A stretch of 64,000 nucleotides of DNA from Branchiostoma lanceolatum (taxonomy: Eukaryota; Chordata; Leptocardii; Amphioxiformes; Branchiostomatidae). The stretch spans positions 7,552,001 to 7,616,000 of the forward strand of contig NC_089739.1 of assembly GCF_035083965.1 (NCBI RefSeq). Reading direction: 5' to 3'. A program made the translations under genes and the position numbers. How positions within the stretch are numbered: position 1 is the first letter of the stretch; every line of letters starts with the position of its first letter. The notes under the pieces are model-generated. The model searched no databases. It was not told the DNA's origin and worked only from the letters and a program-made list of their open reading frames with translations. Below are positions 1-10,730 of the stretch, piece after piece.

Positions 1-3000
1 CACAACAACATCACAAACATTTACAATGTTTATAGGGGGAACACTTTTATTAAAACACTTCATGGAGGAATCGGTGCTATAACATTGCTATTCCATATAT
101 TTTTGTCCTTCGAAGTCTTGAAAACATTTCCGTGAAATCCGACAGCAAAATGATCCGATGTCACCACACGCTTGAAAATTAGGCGGCCGCCATGGGCAGG
201 GATTGTGCTCTGTGCGGTCCCAATTCGTGGCGGTCGCGGTCGCGTTGGACAGGTGGTCGCCTTGGGCAGGCAGCTTAATGCTTGTGCCTATGGGGAAAAT
301 TTTCGGGACCGAGAAAAAGCGGTCGCCATGGCCAGGTGGTCGCGTTGAAAAGGTGGTCGCCTAGGCAGGTTTGACTGTAGTTGTAAATTTTACAGACATT
401 TGCATGAAATACAACTGTACCTCTATTGTATAACATGCTACATGCATACTGTAGCTGCGTTTACAGTGGAATATCAATTGATATACCAACATCCATGTTG
501 GTTTGAACAGAATCATAAAATGTGCACAGCATACTACAAAATGTAGTTTGAAGATTAGTATTGATGATATCATTGTCATGAAATTTGCTGCTGAAATAAT
601 GACCTAATAAATTCTGGTAACATTTTACTTTAACAAGAATCACATAAAATACTCTTGTTAATAGGAGTTACAGTATTCTCACATGTATTTTACAGACATT
701 CCAATATAACAGAATGATCAAAGAGTTAATGCCCTGTCTTTATCTATAGGTTGTTGCTGGAGTGGTGTACTCCTAGTCCAGATATAAATTCTCTGCGTTC
801 CCTTATCTTGTGCCTCAAGCCAGCACCACCTTACTTGTGGTTGTCATATATAATGTTAGGAACTGCTCGAGATTATTGGATTCTATCTGCCTGCAAAGGC
901 TGCTGCTTTGACCTCTATAACCTATCTTGACCTTTGCTTTAGATAAATGGCGTAAATTTTGATTGACAGCTTTGTGGGATGAGATTAAAATCAATCATGA
1001 GAAATGTCTGGACTTTTGTGCTTTATCCTGATTAGATTCAGCCAGAATGTCCTTCAGGGTATTTTTTATGACACAAAAAAAGACGACGACTTAGATTTTT
1101 GGTACAGTTTTTGTGGGGAGCAGAGGTGTTTATCCTTATAATCTAAATCTTTTGCTGATTTTTATTAAGTCTTTACTAGTAAGGAAACTCAAAGGTAAGC
1201 CTACTTACATTACCGTTACAATGCTAAATATATACCAATAAGTCAAGTCATCATCCGTCATTCTTATTATATTCTGATGCCACGTAACAGTATACAGGTC
1301 AAGTTTTAGAACTAAGAATACATAATATAGATACCAAAAGAAAGAGTATAAAGACCTTATTCAATTACTTTCAATATCATTACAATCATATGCTAAATGC
1401 AGGATATACATGTACAATACTGATACTTTCTAAAGTACCAAAAATACAATCTGCTCTTTCATCTTTTCCCTACTTTTGGTACAATAATATGAGGGAAACG
1501 TCCCTTTTAAGTGGTGTGAAATTTCATTATTATTGATTTTTCCCACACTTCCGCTGTGTGGTGTGAACAAAACGGCTGAAAACAAAAGATGTTTCCTGTT
1601 GCCACTGATGTTAAGGAAGAGACACGTCTATATATAACATAACATTGTTCTGTTTTCCTGTATTTTGTTTGACATTTTTAGTTGGAGCCACAATCATTTT
1701 TATCTTTTTGTTTTTGCAAGTCATGATTATGTTCTGTTTATGCTACTATATGAATAAGCCATAAAAAGATGGTGGCATTCAGGAAGTTGCAGAAGACAGA
1801 AAAAAATGTAACATTATTTCAACAGGAATTTTTGATAGGTACCAAGACGAAATGTTAACCAGAGACTGCTATGAATGCAACTATTTTTCCTTTCTTAATC
1901 TTACCTACATATTTGGCTGAACCTTTGGTCTATCCAAATAAACTTGGTACCTTTGAAAAAATAAACACCCCTATCATCTACAATACAGTAAAAGATTTTG
2001 AAAACTAACAAGTTGTTGGATAGAAATTCAACCATTTTTACTGAAACCATCTGTAGACTTTGCATTTGATTACAAGTTTACGATCTTATCAATGAGATGT
2101 GCACATTTTATGGCGGGTAATAAAAATGTAATGCCCAAGTTGTCATAAACACAGGGCTCTCCCTTTAACAACAGAACGATGGTCACATTATGGTGTAGCA
2201 CTCTACAAGCACAGGCTAGGCTCTGGCTTGTTTTTGTGTAGCTCCACCTTGGCTATTTTTGTATGTCAGTAATTTTGCATAATTCGTAAATTGTGCTTGC
2301 TTCTGCCCAAGCTTCACCCCATGCATGCAGCACTACCATACTGTAAATTTTGACCGAGCCCCTATGAATACTATACATTTGATTTATGTATATGTCGTAC
2401 ACTGTACCACAGTACAATGAGGAACAAGAACAAGCAACATCCTTACAATGTCACATGCAGAATGTTGCATGAGTTCATTTCCTGAATACAATACACCGAT
2501 ATGACATGCATTGTATGTATGAGTCAGTATGACAGATGTGTTTTTGTAATACGACAGGTTGCCATAAAAAAATAAACATTTTATTCTAGGTTCCCCCTTC
2601 TATGAGATCAGCTGATTAACCTGTAGAGGGTCTAACAGGGGATTACAGAATTGTCAAAAGTCACCAGAAATCAGTTACATTAGAAAATACAACCAGTTAT
2701 TCTTAGTGAAAAACTCTTTTTTTCTAGCACCCGAATTCCCAATTCTAAAATTGAATTTCACCGTGAAATACCTAACGAGGTGTCTGGTTGCTTTACAACC
2801 CCTACGGGACCCTCACACGTGCACGAAATGCGCTCCTTGTTTGGTAAAAGCCGGGTGCGCTGATGGATGGCATTATTATACATGCAGACCCAAGGACCTA
2901 ATTATGCAATCATAGCATTACAGCAGTCTGTTGTCATTTGGCAGGGGGTATTATGGTATTTGTGGGGAGGGGGGCTTATAGGGGCAGAAGGGCACAGATA

Positions 3001-4771
3001 GCAATGTATGTGTTATTATCATATCTACAATGCACTGTAATGTTAATGATATGACATTATAAAATAATATTTCTGAAAGCTCGGTTGACAAAAGTATAAC
3101 TGTGCTGTGTGCATGATGCATTGTTAGAAGCAAACGTTATCATACGAATTATACCAGACAACTAAAAAAAATATTGTTAGGGTTTTGTATAGCTGTTATA
3201 ATAACATGGCTTAAAAAATTGAACTGAAAACAAAAATCAAATTGTACTAAAATCCTTAAGCTTGCCAATCCAGTGACTATCACTTTTGTTGCTGACATAT
3301 TCAAAGATATGTCAATATCAATTTTGTCTTAAGGTACTAAGTGTCAGTTATATTAAGGGTGATCTGTCTGCTATGGGTTTTCAATCAATATCTTTTACCT
3401 ATAATTTGAGTCACTCTACAACTGAGTCTAACCCAGTACGTAAGCGATCTTTAGTCTTCTTGAAATGAGTATCGCAGCTGTACCAATTCAAGTTGTTGAT
3501 TCTCTGATTTTTGTGTGTAAAATCTTAGCAGAAGGACATCATAAAAACAGAAGACTCAGATAGAAATTTGAACCTGAATGTTCACTTTCTGAAGCTGTGT
3601 GTATAAAGATAGATCTAGACTTTCCCTCAGACAGTTAATATTCCAATCTAGCATTCTTTCTTAAAACCAGAGAACCAAGAAATCAAATTGGTGTGGACTG
3701 TATCATGAACAAAATTCAACAATAGATCTAAAAACCCTCAGGATATTTTAGGTGTTTTTGTACTGGAATTCGGTACATTGTGATACAGATCTTATGCAGT
3801 GTGAAATCTCAACATATCCATTGTTTGAAACAATAGATCAAGGACAATAGAGTTCTTTTGTAAACAACAGTAGTACAGACAACATCTGTCAAATGTGCAA
3901 CAACCATCATCTGGAAAAATGTATCTTAGATATCTGTGTAAAGATAAAAATTATTGCATTGTCAAGAGTCCATTTTCTTGATTTCATATCAAACTATTTG
4001 ACCCAGAGCTTGAGTTGTTTTGGCATTTCCCAAACCATTGATGAACTGTTTTGTTATTCTTCTTATGCTTCATTTGGCTGAAGCACCGGAAAAAAATCAA
4101 TAAACAGCAGGGAGAAGGACTTTCACCCAAGGCAAATAACAGGAGGCCATCTTATTTCCTTTTTGGAGTCATTTTCTTCACGTTTTAGACAAGAAATAGG
4201 GACAATACAAATCAAATTAAATATGAAAAGAATATTTTGTATATTCCTTCTCTGCCCTGGGATATTTGATTAACTCCACGCTGAGGATTAGACACTTGTG
4301 CAAATAATCAGTGTACTAATCCGCTCCAGATTACACATAAATAAAACCGCCATGTTTATCCTAAAATCAAGTGTCTGCAGCGGTCTGTGGCCTTCATCTC
4401 AATATCTAACGGCTTTCCTCGCCGAGAAAAAGACATCATTAAACGGGTAATTAAAGAAACCGGTGCTAAAATCTTAGGTTTCAGCTCCGCTGCCAAAATC
4501 GATTAGGAATTGTTGTTGAAATCGAGTCAAATTTGTTTTCGACCAGGTCTTCTTGTATAACATAAATAACAACAATCTGGTAAATACATACAAACTAGCA
4601 TTGTGAAAAATGGTTGTACTGTAGATATATATTGGAGATCGTTTATAAAGGTTGATGATTATCAAAAGAAAGGAATGTATAAAGCATGGGAAAGAAAAAA
4701 ACCTTGAGCGATTATATATAACAACTTGTTGCCCCCCTCCCCCTTTGAGGCCACCCCACCCGAACGCTCAC
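1..4771. other. Presumed first intron of the ASAP gene, no exon recognised
   Basis: Sequence downstream of the ASAP donor on the minus strand. It is AT-rich, with only short incoherent reading frames on either strand. At 181-370 there is a GC-richer degenerate tandem array built on GGTGGTCGCC(T/A)TGG-type units, likely an interspersed repeat. No conserved coding or RNA gene is seen. Confidence 0.5.
181..370. repeat. Degenerate GGTCGCC-rich tandem repeat
   Basis: About seven variants of a roughly 20-bp unit containing GGTCGC followed by C(A/T)TGG or GTTG, much more GC-rich than its surroundings. The spacing is irregular, so this is an old tandem array or repeat-element fragment. Confidence 0.55.
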
Positions 4772-4897
4772 CTCCTCCAAGACGGACACTGTACTCTTCA
4801 TCAGAGGCATCTTGCAGACGAAATTCGAGGTTGTTGGAGAGGAGTAGTCGTCCCGAGTCTCCTCCAAGAACTCGGCCACGCTTATTTGTTCCGGCAT
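4772..4897 (-). CDS. ASAP1/2 homolog: First coding exon of an ASAP-family Arf GAP (partial gene)
   Basis: Minus-strand exon of 42 codons starting with ATG at 4897 and ending at a consensus donor (GTGAGC, 4771-4766), phase 0. The peptide opens MPEQISVAEFLEETRDDY, continues SSPTTSNF and ends STVSVLEE, which I recognise as the N terminus of ASAP1/ASAP2 (start MPxQISVxEF, then SPTTSSF, ending LLEEALD). ASAP proteins are cytoplasmic Arf GTPase-activating proteins with BAR, PH, ArfGAP, ankyrin and (ASAP1/2) SH3 domains that control membrane traffic and focal adhesions; only the segment just before the BAR domain is present. No second exon was found between the donor and the left edge, so the rest of the gene lies outside. 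The ATG is preferred because it coincides with the family start, although the frame is open eight codons further upstream. ASAP1 versus ASAP2 cannot be decided; a single pre-duplication ortholog is likely. Confidence 0.82.
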
Positions 4898-5036
4898 GGC
4901 GAAAATTTGGGGCAAAATCAACCAAAATCGGGTGAATTAAACATGGATGCGCCCTAGATTGAAACCGGAAGTGGAGCCGACTGTGCAGGAAGTAGGGCAG
5001 AAAGTAGTAGAGAAGGCTCTGTGTAAGTCTTTTCAT
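4898..5036 (-). promoter_or_regulatory. 5' UTR and probable proximal promoter of the ASAP gene
   Basis: The block immediately upstream of the ASAP start contains the strong ETS-type site CCGGAAGTG on the plus strand (4965-4973), and a second GGAAGT follows at about 4989. ETS sites close to the start are typical of TATA-less broadly expressed promoters. No TATA box is obvious. The transcription start is not resolved. Confidence 0.35.
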
Positions 5037-7030
5037 CGGGAGGCTAAAGCACTGGCGTTATATTTGTAAAGGAAATGAATAGTGTTACTTTGACATTTGG
5101 TCTGAATGTGATATTGTACTTTCCAGTTGATCGTATGATTCTTCAGAATTTGTCTTACTGTATCAACTTACTGCAACCATATCTTTTGTATTGGGCAGAG
5201 AGGTTCATGAAAATATAATGGGCTTTTTTGTAAGCAAGGAGGTTACTCTGACCTCCTTGTTGTAAGACATCAGATACTGAAGTAAGACAATTCACCAGAA
5301 ACATACTGTATATCCTTTTTAGTGTATGATGTCATAACGTTAGATGCAATAGTTGAAATGTAGTTCTGCTGAAGTCTGCAAGGGGGCATGATTGAATTGG
5401 CCTGAAATCTAGCCATGAACACTAACGTTATAACAGTTCTCTTTTACCTCTGCTCTGCCTGTGGAGTGTACTGTAAATGTTGACATTTTCGCAGTGGTTA
5501 TTTATCTAATGTTTGCAGTTACCTTTTCACCCCAAATTTCTGCCTGCCTACCTTGTTTCAACAACGCACCACGAACACTTCCCCTCCAGCAGGATTAAAT
5601 CACCATGAACTCAAATCCATTTACAGTACAGCGTTCACAGCTTGATTTAAACCTATGATTGAATATGATCTTTATCAAACTTAGGAGCTTCTGAGTAAAG
5701 CAGCTCCTTTCCAAACACTAGTGCAAGGACTATCCCTCTTACTTGGAGGACCTGCCCTGTGCAATGGAGGGATGGATGGAGAAGGGCCATGATCACCCTT
5801 GAGACTGTCACAACCAGATAATAAGTGCAAAGACAGAGGTACCTGGCAGTCTGCCATCAAGCCACATTTATGTGCAAGCACATCTATCGTGAGACGGGAA
5901 CAGACAATAAGAGTGATTGAGTGTTAAGTGTGAGTGCTTATGGCCCACAATGGTCTTCGTCATAATGACTGGCAGTTACTAGTACTTGATTCTAGTTTCA
6001 AATTCTAAGTGATGAAAAGGAATAGATAGACAACAAAAGAAAACAAACCATCTTCAGCCATGTATGTTTTAATGGCATGCACATTGGGTAAACCTAAGAA
6101 AACACCTAATACAAATGTACCAGGTTTCAGATATATATGTTTTCAGTCACAGGTAAAACAGATAAACTGAACTGAAAATGAAAAAAAGGACTCTCTTCTA
6201 CTTATTGGTAGGGTCTATTCTACAATAGAACATCTTTATGCTAAAGTACATTTGCCACTGAACTAACATCTAAACAACTAACAACTAAACTACGTTTTCT
6301 ACTTTACTCATAACTATGATCTTGTTCTTACAGTTTGTGACCAATGGTCACACTATAGTGGTGACCACTGTCTTCTAAAGTTTTCTGCCCTTAAAAATCT
6401 GTCACTTTTCTATCATGCACTTGACTTTATTAGTAAGATGAAAACAGACTTTTGTACCAACATGTACCTTGTATGTTGACAATAAATAACTGTAGTAAAC
6501 AGTGTCCTACTGACTTTATATTTCACATCTTTACAAACTTACAATACTTTGCTGTCAGTATACATGAGTTAGATGATAACTGCCTTTTCCATGCCAACAG
6601 TTCTACATTTTTTGCACATCTGCATACATGTGTTTGTGTAAAAGTGCCTGCAACATTGCATCGTTTTGAACAACCTTTGATTTTTGTCATCTCCCTAATT
6701 CTTTTGCTTTCTCCTTTTATCTAAAACGAAAACAAAACCAAGAGGGAAGTCCCTGTAGCTCAACTGGTAGCAGTGTCACAGTTGAGCTCCTGGTTCCAAC
6801 TAGTTGGTAACTGGGAGACCCAGGATTGAATCCTGGGAAGGTCATCTTGGTTGGGGCTGCACCCGTCTTTCATTAGGGACGTAAAATGAGTGTCCTGTGT
6901 TCAAGGAGGTGACCAGGGCTTGCATCTCCTCCGTGTAAAAAAAATACCCTGTTACTGAAACAGCAAGGAAACTTGCCAGGCACTACAGGCGAACAATAAA
7001 AAAACAAAACCAAGGCAGACAACACCGACA
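5037..7030. other. Intergenic: NSMCE2 3' side to ASAP promoter
   Basis: Holds the SINE at 6751-6925 and otherwise only short unsupported reading frames. A minus-strand AATAAA at 6432-6427, about 600 bp past the NSMCE2 stop, is a possible polyadenylation signal. The minus-strand frame at 5681-5881 has no convincing homology. Confidence 0.4.
6751..6925 (+). mobile_element. tRNA-derived SINE fragment
   Basis: Contains an A-box-like segment (TAGCTCAACTGGTAGC, about 6768-6783) and a B-box-like segment (GGATTGAATCC, 6823-6833), followed by the non-tRNA body with GGGGCTGCACCCGTC and GGGACGTAAAATG. The arms do not fold as an intact tRNA, and the body after the B box is typical of tRNA-head SINEs. 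Confidence 0.6.
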
Positions 7031-9945
7031 CTAGAAGGGCATGTCTCTGTTCCGTGCCTCCTTCCTCCCTGCCTGTCTGTTCTTCTTCTGGATCTTTCTC
7101 CTCGTCTCCAAGTCGTCTTCCAAGTCCTGTTCGCTGAGAGGGTCTGTGTTCGCACACGCTCCGACTGGACATCTGGAGCAACAAAACAGGACAATCAGGG
7201 TTGGCTTCTAACCAATACTAGCCTGGTATTCATCCTGTTCTAGCTTCAGGCTGCTCCTCTGATAAATAAGAATGGGATGATAAGAAGTGATAAAGATACA
7301 ACAAGAATGAAAAATCACCAACTATTCATTTACTTGATTTTACCACTAGCAACTAACTGCAATGGGTCGTAAGTGCCAGATAACCTATGTTGTCCCATCT
7401 CTGTTCAACGTTGGACGGTCGGCTCGAATGTAACCTGCTTGCTTCATTCCACTTACAACCAGTTGCTGCAGTCATATGTTTCCAACATCCCCTCTCGGAA
7501 GTAAAAGTAGATTGGTCCATTCCGTAAGCCAAATGTTTTTTGGGTAAGCTCAAATTATTCTAAGTGTTGGTTTTGTAAGGTTCAATCTTCATCCATAATG
7601 TCAATTTACTAACACAGAAGAACTTAGGATAAACTTGTTCTTACTTGACCCCTTTCTTCCTGCGGATGTGTTGAATAATCGGCCCCTTCTCGTAAACGTG
7701 GCCGCACTTCTTGTTCTTCACGGGCTCCTTGAACTCCTGCTGGGTGAAAGGGCACTTCAGGTTGTCCTCGGTCTGGGTCATCTGGATGTCGTCGTCATCA
7801 TCGTCGCCTCCCGCCTGGGAACCTCCCGGCTGAGGAGATGGCGCTGTTTCTTCCTCACCTGAAATTTAAAAAAGAAGAGACTTCACTTGCAATCTGCAGC
7901 AAAATGATAAAATATTAACATGGGCAAAAAGCGTAAGAAGTGGTGTGTTTTTGGTGAAGCTCTTTAGAACATGTACAATGAACAGTGGACCACGGCATAA
8001 TGTCCCGTCCTAAGGGCTGCAATTCTTTCCAGTAGCATGCATCAGGTCGGGTGAGCGACACAGCCGGAACTCGAACTCGCAGCCTCTTGTTCCAGAGGCA
8101 GGGTCGCTAACCACTGGACTACTTTCTGGTGAAAAGTAATATGGGGCTCAAAGTCAAACCTTTCTTTTGGGTATACTTCCGTGTTTAACCTTTAGCACTC
8201 TGAAGTAGCTGTTTGGCACCCAATTCCCTATTGGTTACAGAGTTAGGCAGTAGTTAGAGGGTTAAAATGATTGACCTCTCTGGCATTGTACAATGTACAT
8301 GCAGAGTTGTAGCACTACGTGAAGGAGTTTGTTCACTTTCTTTTCTTTTTCTGTGCTTTGACTTTTAAACTTCAAACCCCCCAAAAAATTTGTCAACTTG
8401 AAGTTTATAATAAATGGGGTAGGGAATTTCCGAAGCAGCCTTCGTAACCCCTGCTTCTCTTAATGGGTCAGTGAAGTCATGCTTGTCTCAAGCATTGATG
8501 TTTCTGACCTAGGGTGAAGAAGTGCTGCTACAGAAACAATTAGGCAGTGCTTAGAGGAGTGGCCCCCCACGGCCTTGCACTGAGTGTGATCGAAACAAAA
8601 ACAACACCTACCCTTGAGCTCCCTGAGTTTTTCATGTAGCATGGTGATCATTTCATGCTGTAACAGCTGCTCCTTGCTGTTCCCCTGCTGTCCGACCTCA
8701 AGGTGTTCACTCAGAGCCTTCTCCACAGCTACATGGTCGGACAGCTCACCACTTTTTAGCTGAAAGAAAACAACACAGATGTTAGGAAATTGCCATTCCC
8801 TCATTTTCTGAAATTAAAATCTTTTGCAGTCAGCAGACATATGGCAACATCAGGTAGCACCGGGTAAGCGTTGTATTATTTACTTTGTTAAACTTGAAAA
8901 CATATCAATGTTATGTTATTCTGAAAAAGTTAAAAGATTTGTGATATGAGTGACCTTATGTTTTGTTTTGTTTTGTTTTGTATTGTTGGTAACAGCAAGA
9001 CCAAGCCCCTTAAAACTTGCCAGTAGTCTGAATATGAAACATATACGTACACGATCATTACATGTAAGTAAAGAGGAGTATTTACAGCTTCATTGTACAT
9101 GTAAATTCCCCTAGCTCTTTTCGACGAGTACAATGAACAGTGGACCATGACTTAACGCCAGCGCTCTCCCCAGAAATTTGTAAGGTAGTGGTGCTCCCAT
9201 TTTTTTACTGAGGGCGTGCTGTTGCATTTTCCCTTCTTAATTGCAATTGGAGGCCTTCTCCTGCAACTTGACCTGTAAATCTGACAATAGCGTGTATTTC
9301 AGCTGAGCAACACAGCCGGTCCAGAGGTAGGGTCACAAACCACTGGACTACTCATGCTACTACTGTATCAACAAAGGACCAGAAGTGTTCTGACCACAAG
9401 TCTGACCTGGTGTTTGACGGTCTCCACCGCCTCTACAAACTGGTTCAGGTCTCGCTCCATCGCCGCGTACTCCACCATCACATCCTCCACCTCCTGAACC
9501 TGATCCTCATTGGCTGTGGAGGAAACAAGACAGTTGAACTTGAGATCAACCCTATGACTGGATGAGGGGCTCAAGACTTTAAACCTCACTGATAATACAA
9601 GCAGCACAAATAACCATATGCCAAAGGGTAGAATTTTGCAGAAAACAGATGTAAAGCAATCTGACTGTGAGTCTGAGCCGAATTTGCCAAACAACCATAA
9701 TAATTTCAAGACTGCTCTTTCACATCTTGTTAACTGAAAGTACAAAGCTGGTGTGCGTCACTTTGAGGCGATGTACCAGCTGTAAAAAACAAAACAAACA
9801 AATAAACAAACAAACCTGTCATCTCCTGCACGTCGAGCGCGACCTCGGAGGCAAACTCCATGCCAGTCAGGACGTACTTGGAGCATTTCTTTAGACTGTC
9901 CAGCGAGGAGTCCAGGTTACGAAAGTGTGCTGCGCTCACCGCCAT
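7031..9945 (-). CDS. NSMCE2: NSMCE2 (MMS21), SP-RING SUMO E3 ligase of the SMC5/6 complex
   Basis: Five exons on the minus strand: 9945-9816, 9513-9407, 8759-8612, 7858-7645 and 7172-7031. All splice sites are GT-AG and all phases agree, giving 246 residues (human about 247). Exons 1-3 encode the helical SMC5-binding region (GMEFASEVALDV at about 32-43, then QEVEDVMVEYAAMERDLNQF). An acidic run DDDDDD at about 147-152 is followed by QMTQTE, then the SP-RING (CPFTQQEF ... PVKNKKCGHVYEKG ... KCPVGAC). The zinc ligands C180, H182, C201 and C206 are all present. The C-terminal Cys pair sits in the last exon, in a frame that is not the longest one there. The protein sumoylates SMC5/6 subunits and other substrates during DNA repair. 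The start at 9945 is chosen for its Kozak context (AAAATGG); an in-frame ATG six codons upstream (9963) is possible. Confidence 0.93.
7965..8132 (-). mobile_element. tRNA-derived SINE in NSMCE2 intron 3
   Basis: Read on the minus strand it starts GTAGTCCAGTGGTTAGCGAC (A box) and contains GAGTTCGAGTTCC (B box, plus coordinates 8066-8078), followed by a non-tRNA tail. Related pieces occur at 9125-9357 and 18955-19022, so it is a dispersed family rather than a tRNA gene. Confidence 0.65.
9125..9357 (-). mobile_element. Degenerate tRNA-derived SINE copy in NSMCE2 intron 2
   Basis: Shares CAATGAACAGTGGACCA (near 9131) and CCACTGGACTACT (near 9343) with the copy at 7965-8132. The interior is strongly diverged and the B box is lost. 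Confidence 0.45.
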
Positions 9946-10027
9946 TTTGAGGAGGGTCTGCATGGGGTTAACATGTTACCAGTTACTAAAAAAACAAACA
10001 AACCAGCGATCTGCAAAACAAACAAAC

Positions 10028-10095
10028 AAGCGAGTGAGCTATCCAGGTTTCGGACGTGTGCAGCGCCCTTTATCATAAAGATGAGGGTCTGCATG
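10028..10095 (-). pseudogene. Partial upstream duplicate of the first NSMCE2 coding exon
   Basis: On the minus strand this encodes MQTLIFMIKGAAHVRNLDSS, aligning with the real exon (MQTLLKMAVSAAHFRNLDSS). The duplicated block extends into the flank: CATGTTACCAGTTACT follows both copies on the plus strand (near 9969 and 10108). The frame leaves the homology after about 21 residues and no donor is found, so it is probably a non-coding local duplicate. A third trace lies near 10160-10195 (CATGCTCACCGCCAT). Confidence 0.6.
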
Positions 10096-10479
10096 GGGGA
10101 GTAGCATGTTACCAGTTACTGCAAAATCATTGTGGCAAAACAAACAAACAAGCAGTACGTGTTAGAGAACTGGGCCATGCTCACCGCCATACTTATATCA
10201 TCTGACGAATGAGGGGAGAGTGGGATAATTAGCAACACTACCACAAGGCAACCAGAGATGGCAGACTTCACCCCCTTGGTACCCACACTGCTTTGTGACC
10301 ATTCCAGTCCCTGTCTGCCAGAGACAAAAAAGCAGCACTCACACAGGATATCAATGCTGCATTGTGCATATCATAAATCATTTAAAATATCATGTAGGGC
10401 AATGTTTCATGTTTCAAAAAGAAATAAGAGCCACTACCGAGGCACGTTCCTAAAATTATCTATAGAATTAGAAAACCAA

Positions 10480-10730
10480 CAAAACTTTACCTTTGCTTTT
10501 TGTTCGATTTCCCTTTCTCCGACGCAAACCCTGGTGCCTCAAAGGTCCTACGTAATCTTGAGAATGTAAGGAAGATAGCTTCAATCCTAGAAGACGCTCG
10601 ATCTGTCCACAAAAACGCAGAAAACGGTGTAAATTCTGAGAGTTTCGAAAGTTGTGAGCTCCCAAGCCGGAGCACTAAATTTCGCGGCAAAATGGCCACG
10701 TCTCGCGAGACCTTACGATAATAGCCTTTA
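10480..10730 (-). promoter_or_regulatory. NSMCE2 promoter region with TCTCGCGAGA element
   Basis: The perfect palindrome TCTCGCGAGA lies at 10701-10710, directly preceded by AAAATGGCCAC, a YY1-like site (10689-10699). The CGCG palindrome is a known core element of TATA-less, often bidirectional, housekeeping promoters. It sits about 760 bp upstream of the NSMCE2 start, so a 5' UTR exon plus intron is expected; a plausible acceptor (TTTTTTTAG then TAACTGG) is near 9985. The exact 5' exon was not resolved. Confidence 0.55.

Noticed and set aside
4662..5036. 124-residue minus-strand ORF and overlapping plus-strand ORFs
   Set aside because: They overlap the ASAP exon in other frames; only the frame of 4897-4772 has family similarity and a matching donor.
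5681..5881. 66-residue minus-strand ORF with SLHLLSGCDS
   Set aside because: Short chance resemblance to transposon-associated proteins; no splice or homology support.
6751..6850. Possible tRNA gene
   Set aside because: A and B boxes are present but the stems do not pair and a SINE body follows.
7353..7553. 66-residue minus-strand ORF inside the NSMCE2 gene
   Set aside because: The last NSMCE2 intron covers it and the SP-RING continues correctly from 7645 to 7172.
8041..8132. Possible tRNA gene on the minus strand
   Set aside because: Part of a multi-copy SINE with a non-tRNA tail; the acceptor stem does not form.
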